A DNA stretch of 64,000 nucleotides from Gracilimonas sp040877545 (GTDB taxonomy: Bacteria; Bacteroidota; Rhodothermia; Balneolales; Balneolaceae): assembly GCA_040877545.1 (NCBI GenBank), contig JBBDNN010000106.1, forward strand, positions 62,001 through 126,000. The letters run 5' to 3'. Under the pieces are notes generated by a model. That model was not told where the DNA came from and did not search any database. It saw only the letters and a list, made by a program, of their open reading frames with translations. The translations under genes and the position numbers were made by a program. Below, in pieces: positions 17,796 to 26,227 of the stretch (its first letter is position 1; each line of letters begins with the position of its first letter).

Positions 17796-17981
17796 ATAAA
17801 TTTAAAGTGATGTGGCATAAAATTTTTATGCTACTCTTGTTAAACCTTCTATTGCAATTAGACGTTCAAGATTGTTGAAGAGGGATTGGTTATACCTTTT
17901 TTAGGTGATCTTTGTACCTGATTACTATTTGGTGTGATCCTGTTGAAGAGTAAAGATGTTTGGCTTGCCAGGAACTATAAA

Positions 17982-18698
17982 TCAGAAATTAAATCGAAGA
18001 TTTGCCATAATGCCCTGCTCGCCATACTCATTCAGGTACGAAAAGCTGGCTTCGGGTGCATTGTCCAAAAGGTTACGGGCATGTACAAATGCACTGATGC
18101 CGCTTATCACACGATTTGCCACCATTAAAGCCACAAGCGTTGGAAGCTGTCCCCGGTTTTTATCCACGCCTTCGCGGGCACTCTGGTACTGAGATCGTAA
18201 ATCACGGCTTTCCCAATTCCAGGAATATTCTCCTGTTTCAGGATACACCTGATTCCAGTTTCGAAGCTGGAGCTGAGCATCATTATAAGCTTTCAAATTA
18301 TCATAATTACCCACAGCAATCTGATATTCACGGGATTTACCATCAAGAGTGGCACCGGATTTACTTTTTGCTAAGGTGTAGAAATCATTTTCGAGATAAT
18401 TGGCCCGCTTATTCAATCCCAGATAAGTAAGAATTAATACAGCATCTGTGGCAAGATGATATTTTCCGCGGTTCCAATTGTCATTGTCGGCGTAATAATG
18501 TCCCCATCCGGGAACCACCAAAGACCGCAGAAAAGCTCCTCTTGGTGAAGGTAATTCATCTTCTGGCTGCACCTGTGCATAGGATATCAGGGGAAACAGC
18601 AGCATTAAAAAAAACAGTAAACTCTTTTGAACTTCGAACTTCGAACTAAGAACATCGAATGTAGAAGTAAATGTTTTAATAAGACGCATAATTTTCAT
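17982..18698 (-). CDS. DUF5683-like exported or membrane protein with repeat-derived N-terminus
   Basis: 238 residues. Residues about 24-42 form a signal sequence (SLLFFLMLLFPLISYAQ). Then RGAFLRSLVVPGWGHYYA and NRGKYHLATDAVLILTYL recall the DUF5683 family of Bacteroidota. The protein ends in RFNF. The first 23 residues include FDVLSSKFEV, which is the translation of a dispersed TTCGAAGTTCGA-type DNA repeat (18628-18669) rather than ancestral protein. No other in-frame ATG lies between the repeat and the signal peptide, so the repeat seems to be translated. It sits 31 nt after ccmF and upstream of the M48 gene. Function unknown. Confidence 0.75.
   Translation of the reverse strand: MKIMRLIKTFTSTFDVLSSKFEVQKSLLFFLMLLFPLISYAQVQPEDELPSPRGAFLRSLVVPGWGHYYADNDNWNRGKYHLATDAVLILTYLGLNKRANYLENDFYTLAKSKSGATLDGKSREYQIAVGNYDNLKAYNDAQLQLRNWNQVYPETGEYSWNWESRDLRSQYQSAREGVDKNRGQLPTLVALMVANRVISGISAFVHARNLLDNAPEASFSYLNEYGEQGIMANLRFNF
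18628..18669. repeat. dispersed TTCGAAGTTCGA-type repeat inside a coding region
   Basis: On the minus strand it reads TTCGATGTTCTTAGTTCG followed by AAGTTCGAAGTTC: short units of TTCGA(A/T)GTTC in series. Repeats of this kind are common between genes in Bacteroidota. Here the repeat is read in frame as part of the N-terminus of the DUF5683-like protein. A related block lies at 18713-18741. Confidence 0.6.
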
Positions 18699-18712
18699 GT
18701 GGATTAATTCAA

Positions 18713-18741
18713 TTTCGCTGTTCGATGTTCATTCAATGTTC
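18713..18741. repeat. related TTCGATGTTC repeat at the end of ccmF
   Basis: The plus strand shows TTCGCTGTTCGATGTTC then ATTCAATGTTC, the same unit style as 18628-18669. It covers the ccmF stop codon and the short gap before the DUF5683-like gene, and supplies the last residues of CcmF (KNIE). Confidence 0.5.
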
Positions 18742-21215
18742 TTTTCCCGGCTCCAATGTCGTAAGATTGAGATGCTAAATCCACCCATTAAAATAAAAGT
18801 GCCCGCCCACACTACTGAGATAAATGGCTTCTCTTCGGCAATTATTAATACCCATTCTTCCCCATATTCTTCTTCCAATCCGGTAATGGTTAATTCAATA
18901 TTATTCTCGGTAGGATTAATTTTCGTGAACTGAAATTCCAACTCGTATTCAGGAATAGTTACAGGCGGAGAATAAATAAAGCTTTTACCCTCTTGGGTAT
19001 ACACAGCAAACAGAGGTTGTATGGTAATGATCTGACTACTTGCGGGATGAATGAGCTCAACTTCTGCCCGTACACCAATGGTGGTGTTTGGCGGCAGGTC
19101 TGTGCTGTCGGTTTTTGCATAATCCACAAAACGAATTTTAAACTTCCCAACATCTACCGTTTGCCCCGGATTGAATAAAATCTTCTGTGGCTCCTCTTCT
19201 GCATTTTCCTGTTCATCTGACACTGGCTGCATCATTTGATTTCTTTCCTTCACTTGATCATTGCGTTCCTTAACATACGAGCTGCCTCCTACATACAGGT
19301 AAATATCACTGAGTAAACCTGTTCTCACATCTGGATCAACCGACCATTGTATATTTTCTGCCGATGATGAGGTAAGCATAGGGTACACTTCAGGATTCAT
19401 ATAAAAAGTGCGTCCGCCATCAAGAGGCTCAAATTTTATTTTATAGGTTTGCTGTCCCCGCCTGATACTGTTATCCAGTTCATAACCTTCATAAGTTACC
19501 TGGTACTCATTATTAATTACCATCGGTTCATTTAAATTAAGTGACAGCATTTCTTCTTTTTGGCTAACGGTATATCCCTGCTCGTCTTTCACTTCACCCC
19601 GCTCAACCGCTTTGTTATAATTGGCTGTGCGTTCATCAATCAGAGGCGAGTTATAAGCTGAGGAAGCCAGGATTCCAATCAGTAAAAGTCCGAAGCCAAC
19701 ATGTGTAAATGCACCACCAACCAGTTTTGGATTTTGCCGGACTAACTGTATTAATATCCAGCCGTTGCCAATCACCGCAAAAAAGCCGACAAACAGGTAA
19801 AGCATGTAGTAGAGGTTCCGAACATCACCGATAATAATAGAAGCAATGGCAGCTACACTTGTTAGCAGCAAAGGGCCAAGTAATGCAGAAGCCAAACTCT
19901 CCCCGTCATGCTTTTTCCAGAAAAGATGCTGCCCTAATACAGTTAACACAGCCATTATCATTACTATTGGCATGCTCCAGTCATTATAAAAACTGATTTC
20001 TGGCGGGGTGGGATTTTGCACGAACAATTTCCCGATAACCGGAGAGCTTGTTCCTAAAATAATTACAAGTCCTAAAATGAGCAGCATCATAGAGCCGGTA
20101 ACCGTCATAAATTCACGGCTTAAAATTTTGGATTCACTTTCCGGGGATGGCATTTCCCTGTATCTCCAGAAAAACATCCCCAAACCTAAAAGAGTTACCA
20201 CCAGCATAAAAGCCAGCAGCTGATTATACAAGCCAAGATCCACGAAACTATGGACTGATGAATCTGCCAAAATGCCGGAGCGGGTAAGGAAAGTCTCGTA
20301 TACAACCGCTACATAAGCGAGAATAGCCAGTAAAATGGAGGATTTTTGTGCAATTGAACTTTTACGCTGAATAATCATCGCATGAATGCCGGCCGTTCCG
20401 ATCAGCCATGGAACCAGCGAGGCATTTTCTACCGGATCCCAGGCCCAAAATCCTCCAAAAGAAAGCGTGACATAAGCCCAATATCCGCCAAGAAATATTG
20501 CCGTTAACAAGGCAACATTCGCGCCAAGCGTCCAGGGTAAAGCAGGATTAACCCACTCATTATATTTTCGTTTCCAAAGGGCGGCCATTGCAAAACAGTA
20601 TGGAATGGTCATCATCGCAAAACCTACAAACAGGATTGGCGGGTGAATCATCATCCACGGACTTTTGAGAAGGTCATTCAAGCCACTTCCATCAGCGGGA
20701 ACAAAATCGGGATTTGTTTGCAGGAATGGTGCATTTGGCATTTCCTCGGCAATAGTACGAAAAGGAGATGCGCCCAATTTTATAGCTCCTAAATCCCAAC
20801 CTAATAACATGGAAAGCAGGAACAATTGAGTCAGGGTTAAAAAGAAAAGTACGGCCGATTTATAAGGCTTGCGGGTCCATTTCATTAAGCCAAAACCAAA
20901 GAAGGCTGAAAAAAGAATCCAAAGCATAAAGCTGCCTTCCTGACCACCGTAAAAAGCAGACCAAAGATAGCGCGGAGCTAAATCAAGGCTGGTATAATTG
21001 AATACATAGTAATACTGAAATTGATGCTGAAAAATCAAATACACCAGAATAGCTGAAGCAAAAACAAGAAGAGCCGTTTTTAATCCAAATAACCAATTTC
21101 CGATTTTGAAATAGCGATTATCATCACGGTTCGCTGAAATGAAATAAATCACGACCGATGCTAAAGCGGCAATAAAAGAAGCAGAGATCAGGATTTTACC
21201 AAAGGTGCCTAACAT
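18729..21215 (-). CDS. ccmF: cytochrome c maturation heme lyase subunit CcmF
   Basis: 828 residues, a polytopic inner-membrane protein of the family that transfers heme from CcmE to apocytochrome c. The WWD heme-handling loop is visible as GGFWAWDPVENASLVPWL. Other family stretches are WSAFYGGQEGSFMLW and PYKSAVLFFLTLTQLFLLS, with a large periplasmic domain between the last membrane segments (about residues 530-790). The start codon is ATG. It is downstream of ccmC, ccmD and ccmE on the same strand; ccmA, ccmB and the CcmG/CcmH reductants are not in the window. Confidence 0.95.
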   Translation of the reverse strand: MLGTFGKILISASFIAALASVVIYFISANRDDNRYFKIGNWLFGLKTALLVFASAILVYLIFQHQFQYYYVFNYTSLDLAPRYLWSAFYGGQEGSFMLWILFSAFFGFGLMKWTRKPYKSAVLFFLTLTQLFLLSMLLGWDLGAIKLGASPFRTIAEEMPNAPFLQTNPDFVPADGSGLNDLLKSPWMMIHPPILFVGFAMMTIPYCFAMAALWKRKYNEWVNPALPWTLGANVALLTAIFLGGYWAYVTLSFGGFWAWDPVENASLVPWLIGTAGIHAMIIQRKSSIAQKSSILLAILAYVAVVYETFLTRSGILADSSVHSFVDLGLYNQLLAFMLVVTLLGLGMFFWRYREMPSPESESKILSREFMTVTGSMMLLILGLVIILGTSSPVIGKLFVQNPTPPEISFYNDWSMPIVMIMAVLTVLGQHLFWKKHDGESLASALLGPLLLTSVAAIASIIIGDVRNLYYMLYLFVGFFAVIGNGWILIQLVRQNPKLVGGAFTHVGFGLLLIGILASSAYNSPLIDERTANYNKAVERGEVKDEQGYTVSQKEEMLSLNLNEPMVINNEYQVTYEGYELDNSIRRGQQTYKIKFEPLDGGRTFYMNPEVYPMLTSSSAENIQWSVDPDVRTGLLSDIYLYVGGSSYVKERNDQVKERNQMMQPVSDEQENAEEEPQKILFNPGQTVDVGKFKIRFVDYAKTDSTDLPPNTTIGVRAEVELIHPASSQIITIQPLFAVYTQEGKSFIYSPPVTIPEYELEFQFTKINPTENNIELTITGLEEEYGEEWVLIIAEEKPFISVVWAGTFILMGGFSISILRHWSREKNIE

Positions 21216-21235
21216 AGAAATAACTTCAAATGATT

Positions 21236-21264
21236 GTCATTCCTGCGCAGACAGGAATCTATGA
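21236..21264. repeat. short palindromic repeat element (ATTCCTG...CAGGAAT)
   Basis: GTCATTCCTGCGCAGACAGG and following AATCTATGA contain the inverted repeat ATTCCTG (21239-21245) and CAGGAAT (21252-21258). Elements of the form GTCATTCCTGCG-nn-CAGGAATCT are widespread dispersed repeats in many bacteria. This one lies in the 138-base gap between ccmE and ccmF and may form a hairpin in the transcript. Confidence 0.5.
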
Positions 21265-21353
21265 ACTTATAAGAAATAAGCTGCCGGTTTAAGGGAGATT
21301 TCTGTTTTAGCAGAAATGTTCTTAATTGCTTTGTTCCGGAGAACTCCATTTAA

Positions 21354-21749
21354 TTAACCTTCGGAGGCTTTGGTATATTCACCGGGATTGGCATCATTAT
21401 ATTTGGATGGACATTTCATCAGCATTTCATTCGCGTAAAAAATATCCCCCCGCATTTCACCAATAACTACCAGGCGGTCTGCCTGATCAAAATTATTTGG
21501 CTTGGGTTTTGGATACACCACTTTCTTGGAATTTCCGGCTTCATCTTTCATATAAAAAATAAACTGCCTGCTTTCGGTAGAAAACCCGGATTCCTGTTCC
21601 TTATCCCAAACACCCGGCACGTGAGCATTGCTCATATCCTTTGCAGTATCAAAAGTGGTATAGGTGCTGATACTTTCTCCAAAATTGTACATCAGCAATG
21701 AGGTAAAACCTACAATGGCTACAATTCCTATAATTAACTTTGGCTTCAT
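21354..21749 (-). CDS. ccmE: cytochrome c maturation heme chaperone CcmE, cysteine variant
   Basis: 131 residues with one N-terminal membrane anchor (LIIGIVAIVGFTSLLMY) and an OB-fold. CcmE carries heme covalently in the periplasm before hand-over to CcmF. The heme-attachment motif here is Cys113-PSK-Tyr117 (CxxxY), in place of the HxxxY of enterobacterial CcmE. This variant is known from some bacteria and archaea. The start overlaps the stop of the upstream ccmD-like gene in an ATGA. Identification rests on fold features, size and neighbours. Confidence 0.88.
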   Translation of the reverse strand: MKPKLIIGIVAIVGFTSLLMYNFGESISTYTTFDTAKDMSNAHVPGVWDKEQESGFSTESRQFIFYMKDEAGNSKKVVYPKPKPNNFDQADRLVVIGEMRGDIFYANEMLMKCPSKYNDANPGEYTKASEG

Positions 21750-21988
21750 AATTCTTCAGAGTAATTAATTTGATCTTCGAGTTTGCTCACCTTTTTATCT
21801 ACACGGATCAGAAAAAATAAAAGAACAGCCCATATAATCAGGCTGACTCCCAATACAACAAAAATTAGTTCGTTTGATGACATAAACTGTACAAAAGCGC
21901 CAACATCTTCTCCACCTGCAACTCCACTCCAATTGTCAGAATAGGTTTGCGATAGGGTGTCAACGGTGATTAGTGAATCTTCTTGCAT
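21746..21988 (-). CDS. ccmD: CcmD-like small membrane protein
   Basis: 80 residues: a soluble N-terminus of about 40, one membrane helix (ELIFVVLGVSLIIWAVLLFFLI) and a charged C-terminal tail (RVDKKVSKLEDQI), as in CcmD. CcmD helps release holo-CcmE from the CcmABC complex. Primary sequence is poorly conserved in this family, so the call leans on position between ccmC and ccmE and on the 4-nt overlap with ccmE. Confidence 0.7.
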   Translation of the reverse strand: MQEDSLITVDTLSQTYSDNWSGVAGGEDVGAFVQFMSSNELIFVVLGVSLIIWAVLLFFLIRVDKKVSKLEDQINYSEEL

Positions 21989-22010
21989 TAATTTAAAATT
22001 CTATGATAAT

Positions 22011-22667
22011 TTACAAATTCTCTGCTTTGTATTGTACTCTTTTATAGCGAGTCAGGATGTCGAAAATCCAGTAGGCTAAAGCTATAAAGCCGATCATTGC
22101 CGGGTATAAAATATAGCGCAAAGACTCTGCGGTAATTTCACTAAAAGCAGGATTCCCCTCTGCCCCGGGATGAAGGCTGCTTAATTGTCGTGGTACTACA
22201 TATAGTAAAAATGGAATAGTGGTAACGGCAAAAATATTATATACAGCTGATAGTTTCGCTCTTTTTTCCTGATCATCGAAGGCAGAGCGGAGCACGAAAT
22301 AGGCAACATAGATCAACATTGCCAGGGCGGCTAAATTCATTTTGGGTTCGGCAAAAGTCCACCACGATCCCCAGGTAAAGCGTGCCCAAAGTGAACCGGT
22401 TAAGAGTCCGCAAATCCCGAAAATAATCCCCACCTTTGCAGCGGAAGATGCTTTGATATCCTTATCCATATCCGGGGCATTCAGGTAATTAATGCTGTAC
22501 CAAAAACTGATAAGAAACATAGCGAACATGGCCATCCACATAGGTACATGAAAGAAGATGTTCCGTGCAGTTTCTTCAAGAATGGGAATTTTTGGAATCT
22601 CAATTAAAAATCCACCGATAATGACGAGTGTCATCCAGGCAGCAACAACATATTTCCAGGCTTTCAA
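22011..22667 (-). CDS. ccmC: heme exporter/heme-handling protein CcmC (CcsA family)
   Basis: 218 residues with about six membrane helices. FFHVPMWMAMFAMFLISFWY carries a conserved histidine, WGSWWTFAEPKMN is the tryptophan-rich heme loop in its Bacteroidota form, and a second conserved histidine lies in QLSSLHPGAEG. CcmC loads heme on CcmE. The start is a TTG; I see no in-frame ATG upstream. It is first gene of the ccm run. Its promoter should lie in 22668-22890, where I see no clear motif. Confidence 0.9.
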   Translation of the reverse strand: MKAWKYVVAAWMTLVIIGGFLIEIPKIPILEETARNIFFHVPMWMAMFAMFLISFWYSINYLNAPDMDKDIKASSAAKVGIIFGICGLLTGSLWARFTWGSWWTFAEPKMNLAALAMLIYVAYFVLRSAFDDQEKRAKLSAVYNIFAVTTIPFLLYVVPRQLSSLHPGAEGNPAFSEITAESLRYILYPAMIGFIALAYWIFDILTRYKRVQYKAENL

Positions 22668-22894
22668 GATGGTCCGAATTTGATTTTATGACAATTATTT
22701 TGAGCTTTAAAGTATTTAGCTCCACCATTTTTTAACAGCCCGATAATATACAAAAAATAGGATCATTGTGGGCTGAACAGATGTTAAACCTGCGTAAAAA
22801 TATTTTACTAACTAATTCACATATCACCTGATTTTTCGAGTGTCCGCTTGTACTTTAGCTGTCAATAAAATCACTATGGAAAAGGTTTTTAATC

Positions 22895-22935
22895 AATAAA
22901 AGCCGGGCAGCCCTTCTAAACTACCCGGCTTGTAG
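22895..22935 (-). terminator. hairpin terminator after the porin gene
   Basis: AAGCCGGG (22900-22907) and CCCGGCTT (22924-22931) form a GC-rich stem. On the minus strand the stem is followed by TTATTGATT, so it should stop transcripts from amt/porin before ccmC. Confidence 0.75.
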
Positions 22936-22949
22936 CGGCGTAATTATAT

Positions 22950-23654
22950 CTAAAATGATACTCCCGCAAGAATAAATAATTGTTCTGAGTTGGGGTTGAA
23001 TACCACCGCTCCGGTTAGCGGGATGGTAAAGGTATCAGTTATAACAATATCTTTACTGGTTCCAATACCTACATTTACAAGAGCGAAGTCTCCATCAGTT
23101 GAATGCCATCCATCACCTGCACCAAGGAATAAATCAGCTCCTCCTATTGAATATCCGGCTTCAAAGTACAGGTCGTTTCCGGCAGAACCGGCTGAAGCTG
23201 CTTCATTTATTATCATATTAGCTGCAAGTGAAAAATCCGCAATCCCATATCCAGCATTAATTTCGAAAGCATGACTATCACCTTCCAGGTACAAAGATCC
23301 TGGATAATAATAATCCGTAATCCCCAGGCTTAATCCAGAATCGAAGCTATACCCCGCGTAGAGATCCATTTCCTGAAATCCATTGCTGTATCCTGTTCCG
23401 CTCACGATGCCATCAACCCCTTGAGAACCCCAGGCGCCGATAGCAAAACCTCCGGAACTGAATTCTACAAAAGGTTGAATAGATGGGCCGGCAAATGCCA
23501 CTCCACGGAACACATAAGTGCTGTATAAGTCAACTCCTGTACTTACTTCCTGAGCCTTTGCGGTTTCCGGATTGAGTGCGCTAATTAATACTGCTCCAAA
23601 CAGAACAAGTAAAATAGATTTTATAAATGTTGAGATCTTGTTAGAAATTTTCAT
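22950..23654 (-). CDS. TorF family putative porin
   Basis: 234 residues. The signal peptide ends near AKAQ. The mature start TGVDLYSTYVFRGVAFAG followed by PSIQPFVEF matches the Gcw_chp/TorF family of small beta-barrels. The protein is glycine- and aromatic-rich and ends in GVSF. AAAAAGG lies 8 nt before the ATG. It follows amt, separated by a hairpin, so it may be co-regulated with ammonium uptake and act as an outer-membrane pore for it; that role is inferred from context only. Confidence 0.82.
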   Translation of the reverse strand: MKISNKISTFIKSILLVLFGAVLISALNPETAKAQEVSTGVDLYSTYVFRGVAFAGPSIQPFVEFSSGGFAIGAWGSQGVDGIVSGTGYSNGFQEMDLYAGYSFDSGLSLGITDYYYPGSLYLEGDSHAFEINAGYGIADFSLAANMIINEAASAGSAGNDLYFEAGYSIGGADLFLGAGDGWHSTDGDFALVNVGIGTSKDIVITDTFTIPLTGAVVFNPNSEQLFILAGVSF

Positions 23655-23726
23655 AGTGATACCTTTTTAAATTTTTTGAGTGAGAGAATGAGATGTACTT
23701 TATTTATATGATTATGCAGGCGAAAA

Positions 23727-23762
23727 CCCCTGCTCTCCTATCGAAAAGCAGGGATTCTTTTT
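23727..23762 (-). terminator. hairpin between amt and the porin gene
   Basis: CCCTGCT (23730-23736) pairs with AGCAGGG (23749-23755). On the minus strand the stem is followed by GTTTTCG. It may end most amt transcripts while letting some read into the porin gene. Confidence 0.55.
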
Positions 23763-23769
23763 CTGATTA

Positions 23770-25197
23770 TTAGTAGTCGGCAAATGCACCTAGTTCAGAA
23801 GTTTTAACTGGAGAGAAATCAGGATAAGCGTGATTTCCATGTTCAGAAATATCCAATCCATCAGATTCAACTTCATTAGATACCCTTACTCCCATTGTAG
23901 CTTTTATGGCAGCAAATGCAGTAATTGAAAACACAAAGGTGAAAGCAATTATGGAAAATGTACCCAGTAACTGGACCCAAAAGTTAGCATTGGCAGAAAA
24001 AATACCTACAGCTAAAGTTCCCCAGATACCGCACACTCCATGCACAGAAATTGCTCCTACAGGATCATCTATTTTAAGTTTATCAAACATGAGAATTGAT
24101 AAAACTACAAGAACACCTGCAACAGCACCAATGGCTACAGCATCAACTAAGGTAACGGCATCGGCACCTGCAGTAATACCTACCAAACCGGCAAGAATGC
24201 CATTCAATGCCATAGGTGCATCCAGCGATTTCATCACTACTTGTGTGGTTATCATGGAGGCCAAAGCTCCTGCACAGGCAGCTAAAGCAGTTGTTACAAA
24301 AACATAGGAAACCATCACCGGATCGGCACTTAATACAGATCCCCCGTTGAATCCAAACCATCCTAAGAAAAGCAGAAATACTCCTACTGTGGCAAGTGGA
24401 ATATTATGTGCAGGAATACCATGAATTTTTCCATCTTTATATTTACCGCTTCGTGCACCTAAAAGAATTACACAGGCAAGTCCGGCAGTGCCACCTACAC
24501 CATGAACGAGAGTTGAACCTGCAAAATCATAGAAACCAAGATCTGCAAGCCACCCGCCTCCCCACATCCAGCTTCCGGTAACAGGATAGCTAAAGGCAAG
24601 TAATAAGACACCGAAAAGCATAAACGAGGAGAGTTTAATTCGTCCGGTTACACAACCAGAAACAATCGTTGCCGCTGTAGCTGCAAACATGGCCTGAAAG
24701 ATGAAATCTGTCCAGATCGTCATGTTTAATCCATACGCCGGAGTGAGCATACCGATTGGATCAGAGGCATCATAACCAATTCCAAATCCTCCAAAGCCAA
24801 AAAAGCCATTAAAATTGCCCGGGTACATTATCTGAAATCCTATGAAGGCATAAATGAGAATACCCGTACACAAAATAAATACATTTTTGTAGATGACATT
24901 AACGGCATTCTTGGCCTGTGTTAACCCACTTTCCACAGTGGCAAAGCCAAGATGCATTAAAAGCACCATAAAGGCTGCAATTAAGATCCAAAGATTATCA
25001 ATTATAAATTTGATGTAATCTGTTGAGGCCTCGAACTCTTCCATTGAAGAGTAATCGCCTCCATCCGTTTGTATAACAGTTGTATTTGTTATTTCAGCAC
25101 TGACAGCAACTCCGGAATTCGCTTCTGTAAAATCGAAAGCCGAAGTTCCCATAAGCACCACCACCGCAGTTAGCATTATTCCAAGTCGTAACTTCAT
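23770..25197 (-). CDS. amt: ammonium transporter
   Basis: 475 residues. An N-terminal signal-like segment (LGIMLTAVVVLMGTSAF) and a periplasmic stretch precede eleven predicted helices. Family motifs include GFATVESGLTQAKNAVNV, DFAGSTLVHGVGGTAGL with the first pore histidine, and GAISVHGVCGIWGTLAVG with the second. Amt proteins conduct ammonium across the inner membrane, usually under PII control. No glnK gene adjoins it here. The upstream region holds a perfect 15-bp palindrome and a LacI-like site. Confidence 0.96.
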   Translation of the reverse strand: MKLRLGIMLTAVVVLMGTSAFDFTEANSGVAVSAEITNTTVIQTDGGDYSSMEEFEASTDYIKFIIDNLWILIAAFMVLLMHLGFATVESGLTQAKNAVNVIYKNVFILCTGILIYAFIGFQIMYPGNFNGFFGFGGFGIGYDASDPIGMLTPAYGLNMTIWTDFIFQAMFAATAATIVSGCVTGRIKLSSFMLFGVLLLAFSYPVTGSWMWGGGWLADLGFYDFAGSTLVHGVGGTAGLACVILLGARSGKYKDGKIHGIPAHNIPLATVGVFLLFLGWFGFNGGSVLSADPVMVSYVFVTTALAACAGALASMITTQVVMKSLDAPMALNGILAGLVGITAGADAVTLVDAVAIGAVAGVLVVLSILMFDKLKIDDPVGAISVHGVCGIWGTLAVGIFSANANFWVQLLGTFSIIAFTFVFSITAFAAIKATMGVRVSNEVESDGLDISEHGNHAYPDFSPVKTSELGAFADY

Positions 25198-25237
25198 TTT
25201 TTTATTTTTAATGAGTAAGTGATTAATAATTTAATTG

Positions 25238-25252
25238 CCTAATTATATTAGG
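25238..25252. promoter_or_regulatory. perfect palindrome upstream of amt
   Basis: CCTAAT-TAT-ATTAGG is an exact inverted repeat with a 3-bp spacer, ending 41 nt upstream of the amt start. Size and position suit a dimeric repressor or activator. The regulator cannot be named. Confidence 0.35.
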
Positions 25253-25343
25253 TGTTTTAAAGTAACAAACATTTTTTATTAATTAAAAATTCATAATTGT
25301 ATTATTAAATAATATTAATTCATTTATTAGTATTATTTATTTT

Positions 25344-25357
25344 TGTAACCGCTTCCA
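25344..25357. promoter_or_regulatory. weak LacI-type operator-like site upstream of amt
   Basis: TGTAACCGCTTCCA matches the perfect palindrome at 10756-10769 at 12 of 14 positions and keeps the central CG. It is 147 nt upstream of amt. It could be chance. Confidence 0.25.
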
Positions 25358-25616
25358 TTAATGGTTTACCATCTTTGTGAAATACGCTGAAAAGCCGAAC
25401 TGCGGCTATGTGTGATTATTTTTTTGGAGGGAATGACGCTATTATGGAATCAGTTTTTTTATCTTATTTAATACATTTTCCTGCAACCTATTTCCACTTG
25501 TAAAGTGCGGTGAAAGCCTTCTATTAAATAACATGCATTATTTGAATCAAAGCCATTGGACTTCTGTTTTGAGTGTAAAATGGTTATTGTTGAATGTCGC
25601 TTAGAGAAAATGAATC

Positions 25617-26129
25617 ATGCCTGAACAAGAAAAATCAATTACCCTCACTCCTTCCTGGAAAGCTTTTTTCTGGAGCTATTTTTTTGGGATTCTGCTAATT
25701 CCACTTTTATTAGGAATTATTTTGCTGTGGAACATCATCAAAAAACACAAGAGCATTTCTTATCTCATTACCGACCGAACTATTACGGTGGTGGAGGAAG
25801 GCTATTCACAAAATATTGATATCGCCAACATTACTCAGGCCAAAACAGGTTCTGTTCAGTTTGGTGTGGGTTCTGTCATTTTGCAAACAAACAGCCGGGA
25901 AGTTGAACTGATAGGCCTGGAAAATCCTGACCAACTCCGAAAGTTCATAGAAATAGCTGTAGATGCCGAATTAAAAAGATTGGAAACAGAAAAACAGGTA
26001 AAGTCTGTGGAACCAAAATATAAACCGGGCAATATGGACCGCTTGAATTATCTCACCGGATTGTGGCAGCAGGGATTGCTAAGTGATGAAGATTTTGATG
26101 AAGAGCGGAAAAACTTTGAGCCTTCTTGA
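25617..26129 (+). CDS. membrane protein with bacterial PH-like domain and C-terminal SHOCT domain
   Basis: 170 residues. There are one or two membrane segments at about 15-42 (AFFWSYFFGILLIPLLLGII). A small beta-rich domain at about 45-115 (SYLITDRTITVVEEG ... IDIANITQAKTGSVQFGVGSV) looks like bacterial PH domain 2. The last 32 residues (MDRLNYLTGLWQQGLLSDED) are a SHOCT motif, a short helical module often at the ends of bacterial proteins. Likely acts at the inner membrane; function unknown. It is divergent from amt and 98 bases upstream of the kynureninase-like gene. Confidence 0.75.
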   Translation: MPEQEKSITLTPSWKAFFWSYFFGILLIPLLLGIILLWNIIKKHKSISYLITDRTITVVEEGYSQNIDIANITQAKTGSVQFGVGSVILQTNSREVELIGLENPDQLRKFIEIAVDAELKRLETEKQVKSVEPKYKPGNMDRLNYLTGLWQQGLLSDEDFDEERKNFEPS

Positions 26130-26227
26130 TATTTTCAGCTGCCAAATGAATTAAGAATTCTCACTACCTCTGAATATATTCCCCAACACAATTTGTTTCG
26201 GTTTCGAAATTCATTTATTAGCTGTCT

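Larger units (their letters stand above)
25198..25616. other. divergent promoter region of amt and the PH/SHOCT gene
   Basis: 419 bases without a gene. The amt-proximal half is very AT-rich and contains inverted repeats (AAATAATA/TATTATTT at 25307-25338) plus the two candidate operators listed separately. The other half, towards 25616, shows no gene or motif that I recognise. Confidence 0.45.

Noticed and set aside
23906..24307. 133-codon frame antisense to amt
   Set aside because: It is a shadow of the well-supported amt gene with low-complexity Ala/Thr content.
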